Origin: Glebionis coronaria
Lineage: Eukaryota > Streptophyta > Magnoliopsida > Asterales > Asteraceae
Length of the DNA: 64,000 nt
Direction: 5' to 3'
Assembly: GCA_025667525.1 (NCBI GenBank)
Contig: CM046881.1
Span: 28,965,580 to 29,029,579, forward strand
The notes under the pieces are model-generated. The model was not told the origin of the DNA. It saw nothing but the letters and a program-made list of their open reading frames with translations, and did not search any database. Below are positions 32,903 through 43,300 of this stretch, piece by piece. Numbering within the stretch: position 1 is the first letter of the stretch; every line of letters starts with the position of its first letter. The translations under genes and the position numbers were made by a program.

Positions 32903-32978
32903 AGCGTTGACAAGACAAATTTGGACGCTGATAGAAGTATTTTGGGCGCTGATAGAGGAAATTTGGGCGTTGACAGAC
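32903..32978 (+). repeat. CGYTGACA motif cluster in the additional ORF (2)
   Basis: CG positions 32905, 32926, 32947 and 32968, exactly 21 bp apart. It encodes a 7-residue repeat of the form (S/D/G)(V/A)D(K/R) plus a three-residue spacer. Confidence 0.92.
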
Positions 32979-33364
32979 CTACACATGAAGGTGATGTATT
33001 CCAGTCATCATCTATCATCAAAGAAGTTTCTACTCAGGTATTACCATCTACCTTACCAACCATTGCACCATCAGATAAGGGTAAGGGAAAATTGGTAGAA
33101 GAAATTGTTCCAAAGAATGTAGCTCAAGTTGAATTTGATAGAAGATTGGCTGAACAAATGATGGAACAAGGAGAAAAGGAAAAGTCACCATTTGTTGTGA
33201 CTTCTGAAGAAGAAAGTGATGGAGCTAGCTCAGACTCAAGTGTGATGATTATAGAACCAGAAAGGCTTGAGTATGGTGATGAGCTTGCTAGGGAAAAGTT
33301 AAGAGATTTAAAATTGCAGGTTGACTTTGACATGCCAGAGGTGGTTCAAATGTACAACTCTTAG

Positions 33365-34048
33365 GAAGAAAGCTGCATGGATAATCCAGACTTGACCATT
33401 TCAGATCAAATATGGGGTTTGGAGCTTCTTCTTAGAGTTCAGAAGGATTGTAAGGTGATTTTGAAGCACAAGGCAAGCAATATTCTCTCAGAATTGAAAA
33501 GGGATAGAAGAGAGCTCTACTTTATGTTGCTCAGATGTCATGGAGTTGGATGGACACATCAGAAGTTGAAGGCTTTGACATTTGATGAGTTGGAACATAG
33601 GGCTTATCCTATTTGGGTGAAAGTGCAGGAAGAAAACACTTTCAGACTTCTTTCAGATGAAAGAAAGGAGCAACTTGCAGAAGAGATGGAAATCAAGAAA
33701 GCTATGATAGTTCCCAGGCCAGTGAAGAAGGGATTTAAACTTGAGTTTCCAAAAGATATGAATCCACTATATCCAAGTGAAGCAGTTATTAGAAAGAGCC
33801 TCAAGCTCTCCCCCTTAGAAGCTTCAGATATGGTGCAGGTGTTACCATTAGATTCCAGGAATCCAATTGTGAGTTATGATGAAGATGAATGTGGATTCTG
33901 GAAGATTGGCAGATTTGGAAAGGAGGTACACACTTTTACCACTCTCATATCTTTATTTGCAAGTTGTGATAGAGAAGACTTGGTGGACCTTTGGAGGTTA
34001 CTAGAGACCAAGTATGAGGCTGAAGCACCAACTTCAGCTAATGGATAA
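33365..34048 (+). pseudogene. Additional ORF, segment 2
   Basis: Same reading frame as segment 1 beyond the TAG, open for about 227 codons (first ATG 33377). It is rich in charged residues and probably helical (LRVQKDCKVILKHKASNILSELKRDRRELYFMLLRC). A later stretch with KKGFKLEFPKDMNPLYPSEA and DECGFWKIGRFGKEVHTF looks folded. I recognise no domain. Ends in TAA at 34046-34048, again followed by open sequence in the same frame. The lack of frameshifts on both sides of both stops suggests single nonsense mutations in what was one protein. Confidence 0.8.
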
Positions 34049-34360
34049 AAACTTTGGACCACATTTAAAAGAATGTGTGGGACAAATGAGGAAGATCCTG
34101 AAATATGGAAGGATCTTGAAGATGACCTCAGTGGTCTTCAATGGAGGTTATATTCAGCTGCTGGTGTATATCATTTGAGTTCTACAAAGTTTGCAGAGTA
34201 TCTACTTGTGGATGCTCAATATTTCATATCCAAGGCTGTTTTGGAAAAGATGAAGGACACTCAGCTGGAGATAGATTATTCAAGTGACGTGGCAAAGAAT
34301 TTGATCAGATTTATTCATTACCAATATGAGAAGGTTTGTCAGACTCCTCCAAGTTCTTAA
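34049..34360 (+). pseudogene. Additional ORF, segment 3 (C-terminus)
   Basis: Continues the same frame beyond the TAA, about 103 codons (first ATG 34073), ending at TAA 34358-34360. It contains WRLYSAAGVYHLSSTKFAEYLLVDAQYFISKAVLEKMKD and a final stretch ending in PPSS. Together the three segments span 1024 codons including three stops, the size of a single large protein. Confidence 0.78.
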
Positions 34361-34412
34361 TGCTTATTCAGAAACTTGATCATAAGAGTGGATATCAAGT
34401 TTAGGGGAGGAT
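34361..34412 (+). promoter_or_regulatory. 3' leader of the LTR with polypurine tract
   Basis: Short noncoding stretch ending in TTAGGGGAGGAT (34401-34412), the polypurine tract that primes plus-strand DNA synthesis. It abuts the TG of the 3' LTR. Confidence 0.88.
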
Positions 34413-34443
34413 TGTTGGGAATAAATTAAGGCCAGATCACTTG

Positions 34444-34552
34444 AGCGCTGACAAGAACAAAACAAGCGTTGACAGGAACAAAGCAAGCGCTGACAGCTCA
34501 AGCGTTGACAAGTTAAAGTCAAGCGTTGACAGATTGAAGACAAGCACTGATG
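34444..34552 (+). repeat. U3 array of phased CGYTGACA motif units (3' LTR)
   Basis: CG positions 34446, 34467, 34488, 34503 and 34524, then a decayed CACTGATG unit at 34545. Spacing is 21, 21, 15, 21 and 21 bp, as in the 5' LTR. Confidence 0.92.
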
Positions 34553-34682
34553 GAAGATATAAGCTACACGTTTATTATATTCTAGAATACTTCTAGTAAG
34601 GATAGAAACGACAATGTATTTTCTATGTTTATCTTTACCTAGAATAGTTGATACGTAGCTTATTGTACAAGTCTTCTTAGTC

Positions 34683-34690
34683 TATAAAAG
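34683..34690 (+). promoter_or_regulatory. TATA box of the 3' LTR
   Basis: TATAAAAG at the position equivalent to 23226. In this copy it could drive transcription out into the satellite array. Confidence 0.7.
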
Positions 34691-34938
34691 AAGGCCTTTA
34701 GGTTAATGTTCGATATCAAGTTTTATATAAGTTTTCATTCGTAAACATCTTTCATTGTAAGCAAGTTCGACATTCATAATCAAAGTGAAAGTTTTGTTTA
34801 CATCTTGTGTTCTTGTTTAAGTGTTAAATTCCGCATAACACTTAGATTCACAAAGCATATAACAAAGGTTTCTCTACGTGTTATACTTGATCTAATCTCG
34901 TATACACAAAGCTAATCGATCTAAGTTTGGGATTAACA

Positions 34939-36312
34939 AGCTGTTCTTGGTAGGTTTTTATCAATTTTTGATCGGGTTTAGTCGCTTTTGACCAATGCTT
35001 GCCTGGATAAAAGTACTCCTTTTTCAAGCATCCATTTTCTTAGTTATGGTCTTGAAACGGAGTCATGTATCACATGTTATGACCATTTTATTGCAACCCA
35101 CGTTTTCAGATAATTACAATATAAAATTGTTTTTGTATGTTAGCGATTGTGTTTGGTACTCTATTTCTTGATAGCTCTCAATTTTAATAGAATAAAACAT
35201 GGAATCAAATATTTTAGAATCATATAATACATAAGCAAGTTGATCCTACATGAAATGTCAAAAAATACTTGTCCTTCTTTTGCATATTATTCACCTATGT
35301 AGGCTTCCCAAGGTTAAACAATATCATTTTTAGGTCAAATAACATGACGTGTTGTTAGAGCACACTCATGTCTTGACCTTTATACTATAATGTGCCGCCG
35401 AGATGCTCTTTGTCTACTACATTCACAACTACCTCAAATACTAGCTGACCAACTTTTACACCAATAAAACACAACCAAAACTAAACAGAGCAAACATATA
35501 GATGTGTTTTATCCAACAAGAATCCGGGCAAATACATTTTGCCTCTATATGGTCTATATGGACTGGAAATAATTTTAGAGGTTTTTTCTTAGGTTTGGAT
35601 GATTTGAGCCGGTTACGGCATTTTTAGCTGTTCTTGGTAGGTTTTTATCAGTTTTTGATCGGGTTTAGTCGCTTTTGACCAATGCTTGCCTGGATAAAAG
35701 TACTCCTTTTTCAAGCATCCATTTTCTTAGTTATGGTCTTGAAACGGAGTCATGTATCACATGTTATGACCATTTTATTGCAACCCACGTTTTCAGATAA
35801 TTACAATATAAAATTGTTTTTGTATGTTAGCGATTGTGTTTGGTACTCTATTTCTTGATAGCTCTCAATTTTAATAGAATAAAACATGGAATCAAATATT
35901 TTAGAATCATATAATACATAAGCAAGTTGATCCTACATGAAATGTCAAAAAATACTTGTCCTTCTTTTGCATATTATTCACCTATGTAGGCTTCCCAAGG
36001 TTAAACAATATCATTTTTAGGTCAAATAACATGACGTGTTGTTAGAGCACACTCATGTCTTGACCTTTATACTATAATGTGCCGCCGAGATGCTCTTTGT
36101 CTACTACATTCACAACTACCTCAAATACTAGCTGACCAACTTTTACACCAATAAAACACAACCAAAACTAAACAGAGCAAACATATAGATGTGTTTTATC
36201 CAACAAGAATCCGGGCAAATACATTTTGCCTCTATATGGTCTATATGGACTGGAAATAATTTTAGAGGTTTTTTCTTAGGTTTGGATGATTTGAGCCGGT
36301 TACGGCATTTTT
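34939..36312 (+). repeat. Two near-identical monomers next to the retrotransposon
   Basis: Both monomers share rare variants exactly 688 bp apart: TGTGCCGCCGAG (35391 and 36079), CTCTATATGG (35545 and 36233) and ATATAAAATTG. This is a recent single-monomer duplication. Confidence 0.8.
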
Positions 36313-36892
36313 AGCTGTTCTTGGTAGGTTTTTATCAGTTTTTGATCGGGTTTAGTCGCTTTTGACCAATGCTTGCCTGGATAAAAGTACTCCTTTTTCA
36401 AGCATCCATTTTCTTAGTTATGGTCTTGAAACGGAGTCATGTATCACATGTTATGACCATTTTATTGCAACCCACGTTTTCAGATAATTTCAATATAAAT
36501 TTGTTTTTGTATGTTAGCGATTGTGTTTGGTACTCTATTTCTTGATAGCTCTCAATTTTAATAGAATAAAACATGGAATCAAATATTTTAGAGTCATATA
36601 ATACATAAGCAAGTTGATCCTACATGAAATGTCAAAAAATACTTGTCCTTCTTTTGCATATTATTCACCTATGTAGGCTTCCCAAGGTTAAACAATATCA
36701 ATTTTAGGTCAAATAACATGACGTGTTGTTAGAGCACACTCATGTCTTGACCTTTATACTATAATGTGTCGTCGAGATGCTCTTTGTCTACTACATTCAC
36801 AACTACCTCAAATACTAGCTGACCAACTTTTACACCAATAAAACACAACCAAAACTAAACATAGCAAACATATAAATGTGTTTTATCCAACA

Positions 36893-36925
36893 AGAATCCG
36901 GGCAAATACATTTTGACCGGATTCT
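36893..36925 (+). repeat. Hairpin-subtype insertion in satellite monomer
   Basis: AGAATCCGG and CCGGATTCT arms as in the left arm, showing that this subtype existed before the two sides diverged. Confidence 0.85.
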
Positions 36926-39648
36926 ATGTGGTCTATATGGCCTGGAAATAATTTTAGAGGTTTTTTCTTAGGTTTGGATGATTTGAGCCGGTTACGGCAT
37001 TTTTAGCTGTTCTTGGTAGGTTTTTATCAGTTTTTGATCGTGTTTAGTTGCTTTTGACCAATGCTTTCCTGGATAAAAGTACTCCTTTTTTCAAGCATCC
37101 ATTTTCTTAGTTGTGGTCTTGAAACGGAGTCATGTATCACATGTTATGACCATTTTATTGCAACCCACGTTTTCAGATAATTTCAATATAAATTTGTTTT
37201 TGTATGTTAGCGATTGTGTTTGGTACTCTATTTCTTGACAGCTCTTAATTTTAATTGAATAAAACATGGAATCAAATATTTCAGAGCCATATAATACATA
37301 AGCAAGTTGATCCTACATGAAATGTCAAAAAATACTTGTCCTTCTTTTGCATATTATTCACTTATGTAGGCTTCCCAAGGTTAAACAATATCATTTTTAG
37401 GTCAAATAACATGAAGTGTTGTTAGAGCACACTCATGTCTTGACCTTTATACTATAATGTGCCGTCAAGATGCTCTTTGTCTACTACATTCACAACTACC
37501 TCAAATACTCGCTGACCAACTTTTACACCAATAAAACACAACCAAAACTAAACGGAGCAAACATATAGATGTGTTTTATCCAACCAAAATCCGGGCAAAT
37601 ACATTTTGCCTCTATGTGGTCTATATGGACTAGAAATACTTTTAGAGTTTTTTTCTTAGGTTTGGATGATTTGAGCCGGTTACGGCATTTTTAGCTGTTC
37701 TTGGTAGGTTTTTATCAGTTTTTGATCGGGTTTAGTCGCTTTTGACCAATGCTTGCCTGGATAAAAGTACTCCTTTTTTCAAGCATCCATTTTCTTAGTT
37801 GTGGTCTTGAAACGGAGTCATGTATCACATGTTATGACCATTTTATTGCAACCCACGTGTTCTGATAATTTCAATATAAATTTGTTTTTGTATGTTAGCG
37901 ATTGTGTTTGGTACTCTATTTCTTGATAGCTCTCAATTTTAATAGAATAAAACATGGAATCAAATATTTTAGAGTCATATAATACATAAGCAAGTTGATC
38001 CTACATGAAATGTCAAAAAATACTTGTCCTTCTTTTGCATATTATTCACCTATGTAGGCTTCCCAAGGTTAAACAATATCATTTTTAGGTCAAATAACAT
38101 GACGTGTTGTTAGATCACACTCATGTCTTGACCTTTATACTATAATGTGTCGTCGAGATGCTCTTTGTCTACTACATTCACAACTACCTTAAATACTAGC
38201 TGACCAACTTTTACACCAATAAAACACAACCAAAACTAAACAGAGCAAACATATAGATGTGTTTTATCCAACAAAAATCCGGGCAAGTACATTTTGCCTC
38301 TATGTGGTCTATATGGACTGGAAATAATTTTAGAGGTTTTTTCATAGGTTTGGATGATTTGAGCCGGTTACGGCATTTTTAGCTGTTCTTGGTAGGTTTT
38401 TATCAGTTTTTGATCGGGTTTAGTCGCTTTTGACCAATGCTTGCCTGGATAAAAGTACTCCTTTTTTCAAGTATCCATTTTCTTAGTTGTGGTCTTGAAA
38501 CGGAGTCATGTATCACATGTTATGACCATTTTATTGCAACCCACGTTTTCTGATAATTTCAATATAAATTTGTTTTTGTATGTTAGCGATTGTGTTTGGT
38601 ACTCTATTTCTTGATAGCTCTCAATTTTAATAGAATAAAACATGGAATCAAATATTTTAGAGTCATATAATACATAAGCAAGTTGATCCTACATGAAATG
38701 TCAAAAAATACTTGTCCTTCTTTTGCATATTATTCACCTACGTAGGCTTCCCAAGGTTAAACAATATCATTTTTAGGTCAAATAACATGACGTGTTGTTA
38801 GAGCACACTCATGTCTTGACCTTTATACTATAATGTGTCGTCGAGATGCTTTTTGTCTACTACATTCACAACTACCTCAAATACTAGCTGACCAACTTTT
38901 ACACCAATAAAACACAACCAAAACTAAACAGAGCAAACATATAGATGTGTTTTATCCAACAAGAATCCGGGCAAATACATTTTGCCTCTATGTGGTCTAT
39001 ATGGACTGGAAATAATTTTACAGGTTTTTTCTTACGTTTGGATGATTTGAGCCGGTTACGGTATTTTTAGCTGTTCTTGGTAGGTTTTTATCAATTTTTG
39101 ATCGGGTTTAGTCGCTTTTGACCAATGCTTGCCTGGATAAAAGTACTCCTTTTTCAAGCATCCATTTTCTTAGTTATGGTCTTGAAACGGAGTCATGTAT
39201 CACATGTTATGACCATTTTATTGCAACCCACGTTTTCAGATAATTTCAATATAAATTTGTTTTTGTATGTTAGCGATTGTGTTTGGTACTCTATTTCTTG
39301 ATAGCTCTCAATTTTAATAGAATAAAACATGGAATCAAATATTTTAGAGTCATATAATACATAAGCAAGTTGATCCTACATGAAATGTCAAAAAATACTT
39401 GTCCTTCTTTTGCATATTATTCACCTATGTAGGCTTCCCAAGGTTAAACAATATCATTTTTAGGTCAAATAACATGACGTGTTGTTAGAGCACACTCATG
39501 TCTTGACCTTTATACTATAATGTGCAATCGAGATGCTCTTTGTCTACTATATTCACAACTACCTCAAATACTAGCTGACCAACTTTTACACCAATAAAAC
39601 ACAACCAAAACTAAACAGAGCAAACATATAGATGTGTTTTATCCATCA

Positions 39649-39681
39649 AGAATCTGGGCAAATACATTTTGACCGGATTCT
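39649..39681 (+). repeat. Hairpin-subtype insertion, one arm mutated
   Basis: Left arm reads AGAATCTGG, one substitution from a perfect match to CCGGATTCT. Confidence 0.8.
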
Positions 39682-40341
39682 ATGTGGTCTATATGGGCTG
39701 GAAATAATTTTAGAGGTTTTTTCTTAGGTTTGGATGATTTGAGCCGGTTACGGCATTTTTAGCTGTTCTTGGTAGGTTTTTATCAGTTTTAGATCGGGTT
39801 TAGTTGCTTTTGACCAATGCTTGCCTGGATAAAAGTACTCCTTTTTTCAAGCATCCATTTTGTTAGTTGTGGTCTTGAAACGGAGTCATGTATCACATGT
39901 TATGACCATTTTATTGCAACCCACGTTTTCAGATATTTTCAATATAAATTTGTTTTTGTATGTTAGCGATTGTGTTTGGTACTCTATTTCTTGACAGCTC
40001 TTAATTTTAATAGAATAAAACATGGAATCAAATATTTCAGAGTCATATAATACATAAGCAAGTTGATCCTACATGAAATGTCAAAAAATACTTGTCCTTC
40101 TTTTGCATATTATTCACCTATGTAGGCTTCCCAAGGTTAAACAATATCATTTTTAGGTCAAATAACATGACGTGTTGTTAGAGCACACTCATGTCTTGAC
40201 CTTTATACTATAATGTGCCGTCGAGATGCTCTTTGTCTACTACATTCACAACTACCTCAAATACTAGCTGACCAACTTTTACACCAATAAAACACAACCA
40301 AAACTAAACAGAGCAAACATATAGATGTGTTTTATCCAACA

Positions 40342-43300
40342 AGAACCCGGGCAAATACATTTTGCCTCTATGTGGTCTATATGGACTGGAAATAATTTTA
40401 GAGGTTTTTTCTTAGGTTTGGATGATTTGAGCCGGTTACGGCATTTTTAGCTGTTCTTGGTGGATTTTTATCAGTTTTTGATCGGATTTAGTCGCTTTTG
40501 ACCAATGCTTGCCTGGATAAAAGTACTCCTTTTTTCAAGCATCCATTATCTTAGTTGTGGTCTTGAAACAGAGTCATGTATCACATGTTATGACCATTTT
40601 ATTGCAACCCACGTTTTCAGATAATTTCAATATAAATTTGTTTTTGTATGTTAGCGATTGTGTTTGGTACTCTATTTCTTGATAGCTCTTAATTTTAATA
40701 GAATAAAACATGGAATCAAATATTTCAGAGTCATATAATACATAAGCAAGTTGATCCTACATGAAATGTCAAAAAATACTTGTCCTTCTTTTGCATATTA
40801 TTCACTTATGTAGGCTTCCCAAGGTTAAACAATATCATTTTTAGGTCAAATAACATGACGTGTTGTTAGAGCACACTCATGTCTTGACCTTTATACTATA
40901 ATGTGCCGTCGAGATGCTCTTTGTCTACTACATTCACAACTACCTCAAATACTAGCTGACCAACTTTTACACCAATAAAACACAACCAAAACTAAACAGA
41001 GCAAACATATAGATGTGTTTTATCCAACAAGAATCCGGGCCAATACATTTTGCCTCTATGTGGTCTATATGGACTGGAAATAATTTTAGAGGTTTTTTCT
41101 TAGGTTTGGATGATTTGAGCCGGTTACGGCATTTTTAGCTGTTCTTGGTAGGTTTTTATCAGTTTTTGATCGGGTTTAGTCGCTTTTGACCAATGCTTGC
41201 CTGGATAAAAGTACTCCTTTTTTCAAGCATCCATTTTCTTAGTTGTGGTCTTGAAACAGAGTCATGTATCACATGTTATGGCCATTTTATTGCAACCCAC
41301 GTTTTCAGAAAATTTCAATATAGATTTGTTTTTGTATGTTAGCGATTGTGTTTGGTACTCTATTTCTTGATAGCTCTAAATTTTAATAGAATAAAACATG
41401 GAATCAAATATTTTAGAGTCATATAATACATAAGCAAGTTGATCCTACATGAAATGTCAAAAAATACTTGTCCTTCTTTTGCATATTATTCACCTATGTA
41501 GGCTTCCCAAGGTTAAACAATATCATTTTTAGGTCAAATAACATGACGTGTTGTTAGAGAACACTCATGTCTTGACCTTTATACTATAATGTGCCGTCGA
41601 GATGCTCTTTGTCTACTACATTCACAACTACCTCAAATACTAGCTGACCAACTATTACACCAATAAAACACAACCAAAACTAAACAGAGCAAACATATAG
41701 ATGTGTTTTATCCAACAAGAACCCGGGCAAATACATTTTGCCTCTATGTGGTCTATATGGACTGGAAATAATTTTAGAGGTTTTTTCTTAGGTTTGGATG
41801 ATTTGAGCCGGTTACGGCATTTTTAGCTGTTCTTGGTGGATTTTTATTAGTTTTTGATCGGGTTTAGTCGCTTTTGACCAATGCTTGCCTGGATAAAAGT
41901 ACTCCTTTTTTCAAGCATCCATTATCTTAGTTGTGGTCTTGAAACAGAGTCATGTATCACATGTTATGACCATTTTATTGCAACCCACGTTTTCAGATAA
42001 TTTCAATATAAATTTATTTTTGTATGTTAGCGATTGTGTTTGGTACTCTATTTCTTGATAGCTCTTAATTTTAATAGAATAAAACATGGAATCAAATATT
42101 TCAGAGTCATATAATACATAAGCAAGTTGATCCTACATGAAATGTCAAAAAATACTTGTCCTTCTTTTGCATATTATTCACTTATGTAGGCTTCCCAAGG
42201 TTAAACAATATCATTTTTAGGTCAAATAACATGACGTGTTGTTAGAGCACACTCATGTCTTGACCTTTATACTATAATGTGCCGTCGAGATGCTCTTTGT
42301 CTACTACATTCACAACTACCTCAAATACTAGCTGACCAACTTTTACACCAATAAAACACAACCAAAACTAAACAGAGCAAACATATAGATGTGTTTTATC
42401 CAACAAGAATCCGGGCCAATACATTTTTCCTCTATGTGGTCTATATGGACTGGAAATAATTTTAGAGGTTTTTTCTTAGGTTTGGATGATTTGAGCCGGT
42501 TACGGCATTTTTAGCTGTTCTTGGTAGGTTATATCAGTTTTTGATCGGGTTTAGTCGCTTTTGACCAATGCTTGCCTGGATAAAAGTACTCCTTTTTTCA
42601 AGCATCCATTTTCTTAGTTGTGGTCTTGAAACAGAGTCATGTATCACATGTTATGGCCATTTTATTGCAACCCACGTTTTCAGAAAATTTCAATATAGAT
42701 TTGTTTTTGTATGTTAGCGATTGTGTTTGGTACTCTATTTCTTGATAGCTCTAAATTTTAATAGAATAAAACATGGAATCAAATATTTTAGAGTCATATA
42801 ATACATAAGCAAGTTGATCCTACATGAAATGTCAAAAAATACTTGTCCTTCTTTTGCATATTATTCACCTATGTAGGCTTCCCAAGGTTAAACAATATCA
42901 TTTTTAGGTCAAATAACATGACGTGTTGTTAGAGAACACTCATGTCTTGACCTTTATACTATAATGTGCCGTCGAGATGCTCTTTGTCTACTACATTCAC
43001 AACTACCTCAAATACTAGCTGACCAACTTTTACACCAATAAAACACAACCAAAACTAAACAGAGCAAACATATAGATGTGTTTTATCCAACAAGAACCCG
43101 GGCAAATACATTTTGCCTCTATGTGGTCTATATGGACTGGAAATAATTTTAGAGGTTTTTTCTTAGGTTTGGATGATTTGAGCCGGTTACGGCATTTTTA
43201 GCTGTTCTTGGTGGATTTTTATCAGTTTTTGATCGGGTTTAGTCGCTTTTGACCAATGCTTGCCTGGATAAAAGTACTCCTTTTTTCAAGCATCCATTAT

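Larger units (their letters stand above)
31289..33364 (+). pseudogene. Additional ORF downstream of pol, segment 1 (691 codons to an in-frame stop)
   Basis: Starts at ATG 31289 after an ATG-free leader. Residues about 10-240 form a conserved globular region (HNMIAYLVADNDLFPQY, RYALSHAPLIPVTHIKQFW, WKYLIHILLQCLSPK, YNYSKMIFEGM). I recognise it as the N-terminal domain of an extra protein of plant copia elements, often labelled as a putative plant transposon protein; its function is not known to me. Then come a proline/glutamine-rich stretch (about 250-340), a serine/threonine-rich region, a predicted coiled coil (about 425-470, ISLQKQNADLVQIVSSQ), two CGYTGACA clusters, and an acidic serine-rich part with VMII at 652-655 like a SUMO-interacting motif. 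There is no zinc finger, protease or clear transmembrane segment, so an envelope-like role is not supported. TAG at 33362-33364 interrupts it. Confidence 0.85.
22977..34938 (+). mobile_element. Ty1/copia LTR retrotransposon (Sirevirus/SIRE-like) with an additional ORF
   Basis: About 12 kb, long for a copia element. Order: 5' LTR (outer end missing), primer binding site, gag, pol (protease, integrase, reverse transcriptase, RNase H), spacer, additional ORF, PPT, 3' LTR. Integrase before reverse transcriptase defines the copia superfamily. A large coiled-coil gag and an extra ORF between pol and the 3' LTR are features of the Sirevirus/SIRE1 group; that placement is inference. The satellite resumes in phase on the right with only 16 bp of monomer missing, so this was an insertion into the array. 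Four in-frame stops in pol and the additional ORF make this copy defective. LTRs differ at 4-6 of 494 aligned sites, indicating recent insertion. Confidence 0.95.
34413..34938 (+). repeat. 3' LTR, complete (526 bp)
   Basis: Begins TGTTGGGAATAA directly after the PPT and ends ATTAACA, giving the usual TG...CA termini. It contains the phased motif array near its start and a TATA box at 34683. It matches the 5' LTR without gaps over 494 bp. It also carries the 5' end that the left copy lacks. The satellite resumes immediately at AGCTGTTC, so AGCTG is the likely target-site duplication; its left partner has been lost. Confidence 0.95.

Noticed and set aside
31289..34360. Additional ORF as a retroviral-type envelope gene
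   Set aside because: No signal peptide, no convincing transmembrane segment and no fusion-like region are visible. The proline/glutamine-rich and coiled-coil layout does not fit an envelope glycoprotein.
22977..34938. Endogenous plant pararetrovirus
   Set aside because: Integrase precedes reverse transcriptase, LTRs, PBS and PPT are present, and there is no movement or coat protein arrangement of caulimovirids.
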